Positions 43,286-52,893 of a DNA stretch of 52,896 nucleotides are shown here, in pieces. Every line of letters starts with the position of its first letter. Position 1 is the stretch's first letter. The translations under genes were made by a program, and so were the position numbers. The notes under the pieces are model-generated. The model searched no databases, was not told the origin of the DNA, and saw only the letters and a program-made list of their open reading frames with translations. The stretch is from Phycisphaerales bacterium (GTDB lineage: Bacteria > Planctomycetota > Phycisphaerae > Phycisphaerales > UBA1924). The DNA is taken from contig JAJDDA010000107.1 of NCBI GenBank assembly GCA_029260535.1, forward strand, positions 1 to 52,896, read 5' to 3'.

Positions 43286-43359
43286 GCCCCGGTAGCTCAG
43301 CTGGATAGAGCAGCGGACTTCTAATCCGCAGGTCATTGGTTCGAATCCAATCCGGGGTG
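43286..43359 (+). tRNA. tRNA-Arg (anticodon UCU)
   Basis: A 74-base cloverleaf. The acceptor stem GCCCCGG pairs with CCGGGGT (the first pair is a G-U wobble), T8-A9 and GCTC..GAGC form the D arm, the anticodon stem GCGGA/TCCGC encloses loop CTTCTAA with anticodon TCT, and the T arm is ATTGG-TTCGAAT-CCAAT. The 3' CCA is not encoded. It reads AGA codons. Confidence 0.95.
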
Positions 43360-43451
43360 CTTCAGTGATAAAACGGCCCTGAAGGCCCACAGATCGTCAC
43401 CAATCACCATTTTTTAGACCAACCGATCGCACCAGAGCGTACAATGACGCC

Positions 43452-44489
43452 ATGACCACCCAAGCGACACGCCTTCGTCAGGAGACGCCGCCGACGGTGG
43501 GGGGCGCTGACAGGCGATCGGTGTGTCAACACCGCAAAGTTTCTGCGGCGCGCCCAACGCCGGGGTTCACGCTCGTTGAACTGCTTGTGACAGTCTCGGT
43601 CATCTCGATCCTGATCGGGATCCTGATCCCCGCGATCGCCGCCACACGCGATGCCGCCCGAGACGCCGCATGCCTCGGCAACCACCGACAGTTCGGCGTC
43701 GCCTGGAATTCCTACCTCGTGGACAACATCTACGTGCCGTACGTGCGCAAGGACCGGGGTGTCGAGCACGTGAAAGACTGGGGCGGCGTGGACTGGTACA
43801 GCGAGGTGACCAACCAGAATCTGCCGACGGTTGATCGGTACTGGAACGAGCGGCCCCTCAACGCCTATCTCGGCGCCGATGTTCACCAGACCACCGGCCA
43901 CAATGCGTTCCTCTGCCCCGCGGATCACGGGCTGCTCTACCGCGACCGGGAAGCCAGGACCGCGTCGTACTGGTCGGACGATGAAGCCCAGCGAGTCTCG
44001 TCGTCCGAACTCAACGACGACACGATCTACGGCGTCCGAGGGACGAGCTACACCTCGAACGACTGGCTCTGGGTCAAGCCGGGCTCGTACGACGGGTTCG
44101 GCGATCGCATTGATGGCAGAGAGCCAACCGATCCCTTCCGCTACGCGAACTTCACCAACCGGAACCAGCTCTCGACCGTGTCCTCGCCTTCGTTGCTGGT
44201 TCTCGTCTCCGACGCCGACGATGCCGAAGCATGGCGGGTCAACTCCAGCTTCAGGCACTGGAGTTCCTCCGATCACCGCCCTGCCGGGATGCCCTTCGGC
44301 GCCTGGCACGGGTACGGACGCACCAACGCCGCCTTCCTCGACGGCTCGGCACGCAACATCACCGTCAAAGAAGACCAGGGCGCGACCTCGGATTATTCCT
44401 TCTGGTTGCAACCAGAACTCCACGGCCCCGGCTCGGCGACCATCGCGTCCAAGCCGAGATTCTCCGTGGTCCCCGGCGGCGGCGAATAA
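43452..44489 (+). CDS. Prepilin-type N-terminal cleavage/methylation domain protein
   Basis: A 345-residue pseudopilin. PGFTLVELLVTVSVISILIG contains the cleavage site after Gly38 (G-FTLVE) and the Glu43 used in assembly. After the helix comes ATRDAARDAACLGNHRQFGV, the common planctomycete pattern, and near the end the H-x9-DG-like stretch GRTNAAFLDGSARNI. The leader before cleavage is long (38 residues); a GTG further in would shorten it. Processing by the A24 peptidase encoded at 31925-33421 is expected. No Shine-Dalgarno is obvious. Confidence 0.88.
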   Translation: MTTQATRLRQETPPTVGGADRRSVCQHRKVSAARPTPGFTLVELLVTVSVISILIGILIPAIAATRDAARDAACLGNHRQFGVAWNSYLVDNIYVPYVRKDRGVEHVKDWGGVDWYSEVTNQNLPTVDRYWNERPLNAYLGADVHQTTGHNAFLCPADHGLLYRDREARTASYWSDDEAQRVSSSELNDDTIYGVRGTSYTSNDWLWVKPGSYDGFGDRIDGREPTDPFRYANFTNRNQLSTVSSPSLLVLVSDADDAEAWRVNSSFRHWSSSDHRPAGMPFGAWHGYGRTNAAFLDGSARNITVKEDQGATSDYSFWLQPELHGPGSATIASKPRFSVVPGGGE

Positions 44490-44499
44490 CGCACCGCCG

Positions 44500-45945
44500 C
44501 TACCGCAGCCCGTATTCTTTCAGCTTCCGGTAGAGCGTCCGCTCGCCGATCCCGAGCATCTTCGCCGCTTTTTCGCGGTTCCCGCCGGTCAGGCGCAGCG
44601 TCTCGCGGATCGCGCGCTTCTCCAGTTGATCGAGGCTCGCGCCGGCGAGCGAGCCGACCGCGCCGCCGGTCGAGTCCACCGCGCCGTGATCCCCCTGCGC
44701 GATCACCGCGGGGAGGTGCCGCAGCGAGATCGAATGATCCCCAGCGCCGCGCGCGATCACGACCATCCCCTGCACCGCGTTGAGCAGCTGCCGGACATTG
44801 CCGGGCCAGTCGAACGCGGTCAGCTGGTCCATCACCGCTGAATCAAACTCGGGGACCGGCGCGTTCGCATCGAGCTGCCCACTGAACTTCGCCGCCGCGT
44901 GCCGGACGATCCTCGGGATGTCCTCCCGGCGTTCGCACAACGGCGGGATGTTGATCTCCGCGCCGTTGATACGAAAGTACAGATCCTCGCGGAACGATTC
45001 GTCCTTGAGCATCGTGTTCAGGTCGCGGTTGGTCGCGCTGACGATGCGCACATCGACATGCTTGGTCGCGTTGGCGCCGAGCCGGATAACCTCACCCGAT
45101 TCGAGCACGCGCAGCAGTTTCGCCTGCATCGTCAGCGGCATGTCCCCGATCTCGTCGAGGAAGAGCGTCCCGCCGTTGGCGTATTCGAAGACACCTTCGC
45201 GGTCCTTGTCCGCGCCGGTGTACGCGCCCTTGACGTGCCCGAAGAGCTGGTCTTCCAGCAGCGACTCGGTCTGCCCGGCGCAGTTCATCGTGACGAACCG
45301 CTTGGTCGATCGGTCGGAGTGCTTGTGGACAGCTTCCGCGATGAGTTCCTTGCCGACGCCCGACGCCCCGGTGATCAGCACCGGCAGGTTCGAGGGAGCC
45401 ACCGTGCACACCGTGTCGAGGATCTTCCGCATGGGCTCGGAACCCGCGACGATCCCCTCGAACCCGTCGTGCTGGACGAGGTCGTCCATCCCCGGCGCCT
45501 GATGCCGGAGCAGCACCGCCTCTGCGGCGCGGTTGACGAGCTTGCGGAAGAGCATCAGGTCCAGCGGCTTCTCGATGAAGTCGTACGCGCCGTCCTTGAA
45601 GGCGGCCCTTGCGGTGCTGACATCGCCGTGCGCGGTGACCATGATGGTTTCCGCGTCTGGTTGCAGTTCCCGCGCCGTGCGAAGGACGACCAGCCCCGCG
45701 TCGGAGCCATCGTCGTTGACACCGTGCGTGCCGCCGCATTCCGGCATCCGCAGGTCGGTGACAACGATGTCAAAGGCGCCGTGCTGGAGCTCGTCGATCG
45801 CCCCGTCAACAGTCCCGACAATGGTCGAGACGTGCCCCGGCGCTCGCAGAGCGTCCGCCATCACCTCGGCGTGGTCTCGCTCGTCCTCGACGATCAGCAC
45901 CTGGGCGCGGGGGGTATCGGTCTTTGGATCGCTCGCGTTGGCCAT
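44500..45945 (-). CDS. Sigma-54-dependent response regulator (NtrC family)
   Basis: A 481-residue protein with three domains. The receiver (1-125) has phospho-Asp64 in VVTDLRM and carries a short insertion after it (ECGGTHGVNDDGSDAG). The AAA+ domain has ITGASGVGKE (Walker A), GAYTGA (240-245, the sigma-54 contact loop, usually GAFTGA), FLDEIGDMP (Walker B) and the RINGAEI segment. The Fis-type HTH is LRLTGGNREKAAKMLGIGER plus TLYRKLKEYG. It activates sigma-54 promoters when phosphorylated. No cognate kinase or target promoter was identified in the window. ATG at 45945. Confidence 0.95.
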   Translation of the reverse strand: MANASDPKTDTPRAQVLIVEDERDHAEVMADALRAPGHVSTIVGTVDGAIDELQHGAFDIVVTDLRMPECGGTHGVNDDGSDAGLVVLRTARELQPDAETIMVTAHGDVSTARAAFKDGAYDFIEKPLDLMLFRKLVNRAAEAVLLRHQAPGMDDLVQHDGFEGIVAGSEPMRKILDTVCTVAPSNLPVLITGASGVGKELIAEAVHKHSDRSTKRFVTMNCAGQTESLLEDQLFGHVKGAYTGADKDREGVFEYANGGTLFLDEIGDMPLTMQAKLLRVLESGEVIRLGANATKHVDVRIVSATNRDLNTMLKDESFREDLYFRINGAEINIPPLCERREDIPRIVRHAAAKFSGQLDANAPVPEFDSAVMDQLTAFDWPGNVRQLLNAVQGMVVIARGAGDHSISLRHLPAVIAQGDHGAVDSTGGAVGSLAGASLDQLEKRAIRETLRLTGGNREKAAKMLGIGERTLYRKLKEYGLR

Positions 45946-46018
45946 GGCATGCAGTGTAGGCGGATTGCCCCGCGCCCTCATTTGCACCCGCACCAGCACC
46001 ATCCGTTACCCTCTGGGT

Positions 46019-46849
46019 ATGACCTGGAACTGGAAATTGCTCCGCGCCGGCGGCTTCATGCTCGATGGCGGCGCGATGTTCGGCATCGTCCCCAAACCCC
46101 TCTGGACGCGCCTCGTCACACCCGACGAAAAAAACCGCATCCCGATGCAGACCAACTGCCTGCTCCTGACCAGCGGCGATCGGACCGTCCTTGTCGAGAC
46201 CGGCATCGGGGACAAGTTCGATGAGAAAAAACGCGGCATCTACGGCATGGAGCAACGCTGCATCCTCGACGCCCTCGCCGAAGCAGGGACCGACCCCGCG
46301 AGCATCACCGATGTCGTCGTTACCCACCTGCACTTCGACCACGCCGGCGGATTGACTCGGCTCGATGAATCAGGCGCCGCAATCTCGTCGTTCCCCAACG
46401 CGACGATCCACACCCAGAAGACCGAGTGGGACGATGCGCTCGCGAACAAATCAACGATGCACAGCACGTACCTCCGCGATCACCTCGACCCGGTGCGCGA
46501 GCAGATCCGCACGTTCGAGGGCGCCGGCGAGATCATGGACGGGATCCGCGTCGAACCCCTCCCGGGGCACACCTGGGGACAGCAGGGGGTCCTCTTCGAG
46601 GCCGCTCAAGGAGGCACCGTGGTCTTCCCGGGGGACCTCATCCCGACGGTCCACCACGCCTCACCGACCTACGGGATGGCCTACGACGTGCTCCCCTACG
46701 AATCCATGGTCCAGAAAGAACGCTTCCTCAAGAGAGCGGCGGCGGAAAAATGGACGATTGTCCTCGATCATGAGGTCGGGAACCCCGTCGTCAGGGCGTG
46801 CGAAGATACGGACAAGCCGGGTCGGCATTTCCTCGAAGAGATCGGCTAG
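46019..46849 (+). CDS. MBL-fold metallo-hydrolase
   Basis: A 276-residue protein with the metallo-beta-lactamase signature THLHFDHAGG (102-111; His103, His105, Asp107, His108), a third-site GHTWGQQ, the bridging Asp in FPGDLIP and the last His in IVLDHEVG, so a two-metal site is complete. It resembles the broad lactonase/glyoxalase-like group; substrate unknown. It begins 73 bases from the divergent NtrC-type regulator. The ATG at 46019 gives the natural N-terminus. Confidence 0.88.
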   Translation: MTWNWKLLRAGGFMLDGGAMFGIVPKPLWTRLVTPDEKNRIPMQTNCLLLTSGDRTVLVETGIGDKFDEKKRGIYGMEQRCILDALAEAGTDPASITDVVVTHLHFDHAGGLTRLDESGAAISSFPNATIHTQKTEWDDALANKSTMHSTYLRDHLDPVREQIRTFEGAGEIMDGIRVEPLPGHTWGQQGVLFEAAQGGTVVFPGDLIPTVHHASPTYGMAYDVLPYESMVQKERFLKRAAAEKWTIVLDHEVGNPVVRACEDTDKPGRHFLEEIG

Positions 46850-46909
46850 AATCACAGCGTCCCGTTCCCGACAAAGCACCTGGTTGATCCGAACCGCTAC
46901 GACCACCGC

Positions 46910-47662
46910 ATGACCACCACCGTCCCAAATCCAGCCAACGAGATGCAGGCCGACGCTTCGACCAACGGCGCGGTCGAGAGCAACGGTGTGCACATCGCCC
47001 CCGAGGCGACGAACTGGCCGGGCCGCCCCGCCAAGACGCGCAAGATCGTTGACGATTCAGGGCACGAGGTCGTCAGGAAATCATTCTTCGATAAAGCCGA
47101 GGCGTGGGTCAGCCGCCTAAGCAACAAGAACCATTTCTGGCGCAGCGTCTGCTCGCTGATCTGGCTCCCCTTCGCGTTCCGGTCCGGGCTCCGCGTCAAG
47201 CGCGTCGACAAGTCCACCTTCACCGCGGTGCTCCCCTTCAAGCGGTTCAACCGCAATTGGTACAACGCGATGGCCGGCGGCGCCCTGCTCGCCAACTCCG
47301 AGATCGCAGGCGGCATGTACGTCTTCGGCGTCTGCGGCGGCGACTACACCGTCGTGTGCAAAGAGCTCAGATACAGATTCATGCGGCCCTGCTTCGGTCC
47401 GGCGATCTACAAGATCAGGACCAACGACGACCTCGACGCCCTCGTCGCCGCCGGCGGTGAGTTCAATGTCGATCTCACGCTCAACATCGTCCAGCAGCTC
47501 TCCGCGAAGCCTTCACAGGACCGCCGTGTTGGTCGGTGCGAGTGCACGTTCCACGTGACCCCCAAGCTGCACCACAAGGCGAAGAAGGTCAACCGGGGCA
47601 AGGCGAAGAACGACCGCAAGGCCGACCGTACAGACGAGCGCAAGGATCAGCCCAGCGCGTGA
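46910..47662 (+). CDS. DUF4442-like hotdog-fold protein
   Basis: A 250-residue protein. The middle, RNWYNAMAGGALLANSEIAG, is typical of hotdog-fold thioesterase-like proteins of the DUF4442 type, where the N(H)xxAxxxxA helix lines the active site. The N-terminal 65 residues are polar and variable; the C-terminal 35 are very basic and Lys-rich (KVNRGKAKNDRKADRTDERK). It may act on acyl-CoA or acyl-ACP, by analogy only. The stop overlaps the GTG start of the next gene, so the two are coupled. Confidence 0.72.
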   Translation: MTTTVPNPANEMQADASTNGAVESNGVHIAPEATNWPGRPAKTRKIVDDSGHEVVRKSFFDKAEAWVSRLSNKNHFWRSVCSLIWLPFAFRSGLRVKRVDKSTFTAVLPFKRFNRNWYNAMAGGALLANSEIAGGMYVFGVCGGDYTVVCKELRYRFMRPCFGPAIYKIRTNDDLDALVAAGGEFNVDLTLNIVQQLSAKPSQDRRVGRCECTFHVTPKLHHKAKKVNRGKAKNDRKADRTDERKDQPSA

Positions 47663-48954
47663 GCAACGCACCGACCGTACAACCATTCGACACCGCAATT
47701 GAACCGGGCGCCGCGCTCGGGGCTTCAACGATCCTCCGCGCCCTCTTCCTCGCCTGCTCGTGGACGTGGTGCATCGGGATGTTCCTGCCGGTCCTGCTCA
47801 TCCGCGACTTCGGCTGGCCAGGCTGGGTCGCCTTCGCAACCCCCAACGTCCTCGGCGCTGCCAGCGTCGGGTTTGTCTTCAAAGCAAGGGGTTCCGCCGC
47901 GCTCGCGGCACACCGCCACGCGCTGGCGCTACGGGTTTTCAGCGTCGTGACGATCCTGTTCCACGTCGCGTTCCTCTCGTGGATCCTCACGCTGGTTTTC
48001 CCGTGGCTGGCGCTCCCGATCAGCGAGATCACCGTCGGCGGCATCACCGTCGTCCCCGCTTCAATAGGCGAAGGCATCGGCGCCGTCGCGATCGTCGCGA
48101 TGCTCTTCCTCATCGCGCTCATGCTCTCAGGGATGCGCACCGGCATGTGGATGCTCGGCGCGCTCGGGGTCTACGCCCTCTCGATCGCGCTCGCGTTCAT
48201 GGCGTGGCGCACAACCGGGGGTGAGGCCTTCACGGTCGCCCCGATCTCCGGTGATGAGCCGAGGTATGCGATCATCGGCGCCGCCGCGGTGATGGCGCTG
48301 GGCTTTCTCGCCTGCCCCCACATGGACCTGACGATCCTCCGCACCCGCCACGAATTAGCGGGCGCCGCCGGCACGCGAGCGTTCGTGCTCGGTTTCGGCG
48401 TCTTCTTTCTCTCCATGATCGTCCTCACGCTCGCCTACGCCCCGAGGTTCCTCGTTGGGGAGACGAGCTACTTCATCGTCGCCCACATCGCGGCGCAGGC
48501 CGTCTTCACGATGTCTGCCCACCTGCGCGAGCTCCGCACCGGGTCGATCGAACGCCAAACCGGACGCGGCTTCCCGCCCTTGCTCGTCATCACGCTGCTG
48601 CTCGCGGTAGTCTGTCTGGGCGCCGCCTGGCTGTCCTTCACCGGCGTCGGCCAGACGATGTACGAATTATTCCTCGCACCCTACGGCCTCATCTTCCCGG
48701 CGTACGCGTGGGTCGTCATGGTCCCGCACCAACGGCTGACCAGAGGCGCCGACTGGGCAACCACAAAGACCACCCGGCTCATCCTCTTCGCCGTATCAGC
48801 ATCGATCGCCTCACCGATCCTCTGGTACGCCGCGGTAGGAGAGCCGAAGCGCTGGATCTGGGCCGCGGCAGGTGTCGCGGTGGTGGTAGTCGCGCCCGTA
48901 TTTCTCGCTCTGGTGAAGCCTTCAAACCGGGCAAATCAGGCAGGAATCGCCTAG
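47659..48954 (+). CDS. Polytopic membrane protein of unknown function
   Basis: A 431-residue protein with about 10-12 hydrophobic segments. The start FLACSWTWCIGMFLPVLLIR and GWVAFATPNVLGAASVGFVF loosely resemble the first helices of solute/sodium symporters, where a broken helix has a PNxxGA-type turn; this is only a resemblance. No nucleotide-binding or catalytic motif. A GTG at 47659 overlapping the previous TGA (GTGA) is the best start; the frame continues upstream inside the hotdog gene but that part is not hydrophobic. Family unresolved. Confidence 0.75.
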   Translation: MSNAPTVQPFDTAIEPGAALGASTILRALFLACSWTWCIGMFLPVLLIRDFGWPGWVAFATPNVLGAASVGFVFKARGSAALAAHRHALALRVFSVVTILFHVAFLSWILTLVFPWLALPISEITVGGITVVPASIGEGIGAVAIVAMLFLIALMLSGMRTGMWMLGALGVYALSIALAFMAWRTTGGEAFTVAPISGDEPRYAIIGAAAVMALGFLACPHMDLTILRTRHELAGAAGTRAFVLGFGVFFLSMIVLTLAYAPRFLVGETSYFIVAHIAAQAVFTMSAHLRELRTGSIERQTGRGFPPLLVITLLLAVVCLGAAWLSFTGVGQTMYELFLAPYGLIFPAYAWVVMVPHQRLTRGADWATTKTTRLILFAVSASIASPILWYAAVGEPKRWIWAAAGVAVVVVAPVFLALVKPSNRANQAGIA

Positions 48955-49008
48955 AATACCCGCTACCGATCCGCCCCCGTTCCCGACCAAGCAAGACACC
49001 AATCCGCC

Positions 49009-51735
49009 ATGCCTGACGACACCACTATCCAGCCGCCCAACGACAACGATCCCCCGATCACCACAGCCGATGCCCCGGGCGGATCCCCCGACGACACCGG
49101 CATCGGCCACGTCGTCGAACGGCAGATCGAGCGCGAGCTCCACGTCAGCTACCTGACCTACGCGATGAGCACCATCATGGACCGGGCGCTCCCCGATGTC
49201 CGTGACGGCTTGAAGCCCTCGCAGCGGCGCATCCTCGTCGCGATGAACGACCTCAACCTGCGTCCGAACCGCAAGCACATCAAGTGCGCGAAGATCGCCG
49301 GCGATACTTCGGGCAACTACCACCCCCACGGCGAGTCCGTCATCTACCCGACCCTCGTCGGGTTGACGCAGCCCTGGAGGATGTCCGTCCCGCTGATCCA
49401 CCCCCAAGGCAACTTCGGCTCCATCGACGGCGATCCGCCGGCGGCGATGCGGTACACCGAAGCGCGCATGCAGCACGCCGCGGTGGACATGCTCGACGAC
49501 ATCAAGCTCGACACCGTCGACTTCCAGCCCAACTACGACGACCGCCTGCTCGAACCCAAGGTCCTCCCCGGCAAGTTCCCCAACCTGCTCATCAACGGTG
49601 GTGTCGGGATCGCGGTCGGTATGGCGACGAGCCTCCCGCCGCACAACCCAAGCGAAATCTTCGACGCGATCGTCGCGCTCATCGACAAGCCCTCGATGGA
49701 GCTGTTCGAACTGCTCGAGATCGTCAAGGGCCCCGACTTCCCGACCGGCGGCGTCATCCGGGGGCGCTCGGGCATCGTCAACGGCTACAGCAGCGGCCGC
49801 GGCAAGATCACGGTCCGCGGCAAGGTCCACGTCGAGGAAGCCAGCGCCACCAAGCAGCAGATCGTCATCGACGAGATCCCTTACCAGCTCGTCCAGAGGG
49901 CGCTGGTCGAGAAGATCGTCGAGTGCGTCAAGGACGAGCGGATCAAGGACATCTCGGATATCCGCAACGAATCGGGCCGCAACGCCCGCACGCGGATTGT
50001 CGTCGAGCTCAAGCGTGGCGCCGACCCGAGCGTCGTCGAGAACCAGCTCTACCAGTTCACGCCCCTGCAGCAGACCTACTCGATCATGAACATCGCGCTG
50101 GTCAACCGCCAGCCGCGGACGCTGACGCTCAAGCAGTTGATCGAGCTGCACATCGACCACCGCATCGACGTGATCGAGCGGCGCACCAGGCGCCTGCTCC
50201 GTGATGCGCAGAAGCGCGCCCACGTCCTGGAAGGGCTGATCTACGCCGTCACGGATATCGACGAGGTGATCAAGCTGATCCGAGCCTCATCGACGCGTGA
50301 CGAGGCGATCGGCAACCTGATGCTCCGCCGCTTCAGCATCGCCGATTCGACCGCGGCGACACACAATCTCCCGGTGCGCATCATGGACCGCGTCCACGAG
50401 GCGATCCAATACAACGATGGGGGCGTCGCGCTCTCGCGCACGCAGGCCGAAGCCATCGGCGCCCTCCGGTTGATCCAACTGGTCGGCCTCGAGATCGAGC
50501 GCCTCGTCGCCGAGTACACCGAGGTCGCCGGGGAGATCGAGCACTACGAATCGATCCTCGCCGACCGCCAGATCGTGCTGGACATGATCAAGGCCGACTG
50601 CGCCGAGATGAAACTCAAGTACGACCGCCCCCGCCTGACCTCGATCGAAGAGGGCGAGGCGGACATCGACCTCGAGCACCTCATCAAAGAGGAAGAGATG
50701 GCCATCACCATCTCGCACGAGGGCTACATCAAGCGCGTCCCGCTGGCGACCTACAGCGCCCAGGGGCGCGGCGGCCGGGGCATCAAGGCGTCCGACTCGA
50801 AGGAAGAAGACTTCATCGAGCATATCTTCGTCGCCTCAACGCACGACGACCTGCTGATCTTCACCGACTCGGGGCGCGTCTTCAAGGTCCGCGTGTACGA
50901 GATCCCGCGCCTCAGCCGAACGAGCCGTGGACGCGCGATCATCAACGTCGTAGGCCTGCGCGAGGGCGAAAAAGCGGTCGAGTTCATGCCCATCAAGGAC
51001 TTCGAAAAGGGAGAGAACTTCCTCGTCTTCGCGACCGCGCAGGGCCTCGTCAAGCGCACACCGCTGTCGCTCTACCAGAACGTCCACAAGGGCGGGCTCA
51101 ACGCGATCCGGCTCAACGATGGCGACGAACTCGTCGGCGTCACCTGGACGACCGGCTACGACCACCTCATCCTGGGCGCCGAGAGCGGCATGGCCATCCG
51201 ATTCCGAGAATCCGATGCGCGCCCGATGGGCCGGGTCGCGGCAGGCGTCAAGGGCATCGCGCTGGGCAAGGACGATCAGGTCGTTGGCCTGGTCAAGGTC
51301 CTCATGACGCCCCCCGATGAAGACGAGAACCAGACCTCCATCGAGCCCATCGCCGATCTGCTCACCTGCACCGCCAACGGATATGGCAAGCGCACCAGCG
51401 TCGATGAATACCTCGTCCAGTCCGAAGGCCCCGATGGCCCGACGTACCGGCCGCAGGGTCGGGGCGGCAAGGGCCGGATCGATATCCGAACCACAAGCCG
51501 CAACGGGGAGGTGGTCTCGGTCAAGGCCGTCCACGACGACGAGGACATCATGCTCATCACACAAGGCGGGCTGCTCGTTCGAATCCCGGCCAGTTCGATC
51601 TCCCGGATCGGAAGGGCGACCCAGGGCGTCCGCGTTATCAACCTCAAGGACGGCGACCGCCTGATCGCCACCGCGAGGGTTGTCGATGACAACAACGACA
51701 ATGATGAAGACACCAACGAATCCGGCGAGGATTGA
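49009..51735 (+). CDS. gyrA: DNA gyrase subunit A
   Basis: A 908-residue type IIA topoisomerase subunit. The first 30 residues are an extra acidic stretch. [20 protein letters not shown] and [13 protein letters not shown] open the core; the catalytic Tyr149 lies in AMRYTEARM. The C-terminal domain carries QGRGGRG (about residue 585), the GyrA box needed for wrapping and negative supercoiling, which separates it from ParC. In the quinolone region, the Escherichia coli Ser83 position is Ser110 but Asp87 is replaced by Pro114. No gyrB is adjacent. Confidence 0.97.
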   Translation: MPDDTTIQPPNDNDPPITTADAPGGSPDDTGIGHVVERQIERELHVSYLTYAMSTIMDRALPDVRDGLKPSQRRILVAMNDLNLRPNRKHIKCAKIAGDTSGNYHPHGESVIYPTLVGLTQPWRMSVPLIHPQGNFGSIDGDPPAAMRYTEARMQHAAVDMLDDIKLDTVDFQPNYDDRLLEPKVLPGKFPNLLINGGVGIAVGMATSLPPHNPSEIFDAIVALIDKPSMELFELLEIVKGPDFPTGGVIRGRSGIVNGYSSGRGKITVRGKVHVEEASATKQQIVIDEIPYQLVQRALVEKIVECVKDERIKDISDIRNESGRNARTRIVVELKRGADPSVVENQLYQFTPLQQTYSIMNIALVNRQPRTLTLKQLIELHIDHRIDVIERRTRRLLRDAQKRAHVLEGLIYAVTDIDEVIKLIRASSTRDEAIGNLMLRRFSIADSTAATHNLPVRIMDRVHEAIQYNDGGVALSRTQAEAIGALRLIQLVGLEIERLVAEYTEVAGEIEHYESILADRQIVLDMIKADCAEMKLKYDRPRLTSIEEGEADIDLEHLIKEEEMAITISHEGYIKRVPLATYSAQGRGGRGIKASDSKEEDFIEHIFVASTHDDLLIFTDSGRVFKVRVYEIPRLSRTSRGRAIINVVGLREGEKAVEFMPIKDFEKGENFLVFATAQGLVKRTPLSLYQNVHKGGLNAIRLNDGDELVGVTWTTGYDHLILGAESGMAIRFRESDARPMGRVAAGVKGIALGKDDQVVGLVKVLMTPPDEDENQTSIEPIADLLTCTANGYGKRTSVDEYLVQSEGPDGPTYRPQGRGGKGRIDIRTTSRNGEVVSVKAVHDDEDIMLITQGGLLVRIPASSISRIGRATQGVRVINLKDGDRLIATARVVDDNNDNDEDTNESGED

Positions 51736-51821
51736 GCGATAACCCATCCGGGGAGGGAATCCAGTAGGATTATCCGAAAGCATCGGCGCGACGCCGTCTT
51801 TCACTGCTGGAGCGTTCCCAA

Positions 51822-52169
51822 ATGGCAATCGACTGGTCCGACAACATCGTGATCGCCAACCTCACCGACGAGCCCGCGCTGTCGGACGAGCTGACATCGA
51901 TCTCAGAAAACCTCAGCAAGTCAGACACGATCCCAAGCGTTGTGCTGGACTTCGCGCAGGTCAGCTACGTTAACTCGTCGAACATCGCGCAGATGCTCAA
52001 GCTCCGCGGGACACTGATCGAATCGGACCGGACCCTGACGCTGTGCTCGATGTCGGATCATGTCTGGTCCACGATCCTGATCACGGGTCTGGACAAGGTC
52101 TTCGCGTTCGCACCGGACCTGGTGACCGCGATCGCCGGTGTGCAGATCGACGACGACAACACCGACTGA
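51822..52169 (+). CDS. STAS-domain protein (anti-sigma factor antagonist-like)
   Basis: A 115-residue single-domain protein. SVVLDFAQVSYVNSSNIAQM is the STAS signature, in which a Ser (here VNSSNI) is phosphorylated by an anti-sigma kinase in SpoIIAA-type systems. Preceding beta strands and the final helix fit the fold, and the end is acidic (GVQIDDDNTD). No kinase or phosphatase partner is nearby. It follows gyrA by 86 bases and precedes the TrkA-C protein by 13, so it may share a transcript with the latter. Confidence 0.88.
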   Translation: MAIDWSDNIVIANLTDEPALSDELTSISENLSKSDTIPSVVLDFAQVSYVNSSNIAQMLKLRGTLIESDRTLTLCSMSDHVWSTILITGLDKVFAFAPDLVTAIAGVQIDDDNTD

Positions 52170-52182
52170 ACCCTCCCACGTC

Positions 52183-52893
52183 ATGCTCTACATCCTCGCC
52201 ATCCTGATCGTTATCACGCTGATCTTCACCATCATCCGTGTCGGCGCCACCGCGCTCGAGATGACCGGGCTCTCACGCGACGCCGCACGGTTCCAGGCGC
52301 TGTCCGCATTCTTAGGCGTCGGGTTCACAACGGGTGAATCGGAGCTCGTCGTCAATCACCCCGTGCGCCGCCGGATCATCCGTGACCTGATCATCATCGG
52401 CAACATCGGGATCATGTCCGCGCTGGGCACGGTTGTCGTCACCGCGGGCAAGCTCGATTTCTCGGACAACCCCCAAACCGCATGGCTCAAGGTCATCATC
52501 ATCCTTGCGGGACTGCTGTCACTGTGGGGCCTCACAAAGACGCCCATCCCGACCTGGCTCATCGACAAATCCGTCAACAAAATGCTCGGACAAACGGGGA
52601 TGCTCCACACGCTGGACTACGAAGAGCTCCTGCGTGTCCGATCCGGGTTCGTCGTCGAAGAATTCCACGTCCACACCGAACATCCGCTCGTCGGCAAGAC
52701 ACTCAGCGAGATCAAACCACGCGATTTCGGCATCAACGTGCTCGGAATCGTCCGGGCCAACGGCGACTACGTCGGGCTGCCACGAGGGCGCACCGCATTC
52801 AAGCCCAACGATGTACTCATCATCTATGGTGAACACGCCGCGGTGACCGAACTGCTCACCGGCGCCCCCTCCTTTGACGCGAATGCCCCGTGA
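52183..52893 (+). CDS. Membrane protein with C-terminal TrkA-C (RCK_C) domain
   Basis: A 236-residue protein. The N-terminus has a membrane helix (LYILAILIVITLIFTIIRVG); two more follow around IIRDLIIIGNIGIMSALGTV and WLKVIIILAGLLSLWGL. The C-terminal about 80 residues are a TrkA-C domain: EEFHVHTEHPLVGKTLSEIK, DFGINVLGIVRANGDYVGLP and TAFKPNDVLIIYGE. TrkA-C domains bind ligands such as c-di-AMP or nucleotides in potassium channels and transporters. There is no NAD-binding TrkA-N domain or pore, so it is not a complete K+ channel. The stop lies just inside the window end. Confidence 0.88.
   Translation: MLYILAILIVITLIFTIIRVGATALEMTGLSRDAARFQALSAFLGVGFTTGESELVVNHPVRRRIIRDLIIIGNIGIMSALGTVVVTAGKLDFSDNPQTAWLKVIIILAGLLSLWGLTKTPIPTWLIDKSVNKMLGQTGMLHTLDYEELLRVRSGFVVEEFHVHTEHPLVGKTLSEIKPRDFGINVLGIVRANGDYVGLPRGRTAFKPNDVLIIYGEHAAVTELLTGAPSFDANAP

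Noticed and set aside
42884-43324. Open frame ending APVAQLDRAADF upstream of and into the tRNA
   Set aside because: The ending is the well-known spurious translation of a tRNA gene; the frame has no ribosome-binding site or family resemblance.
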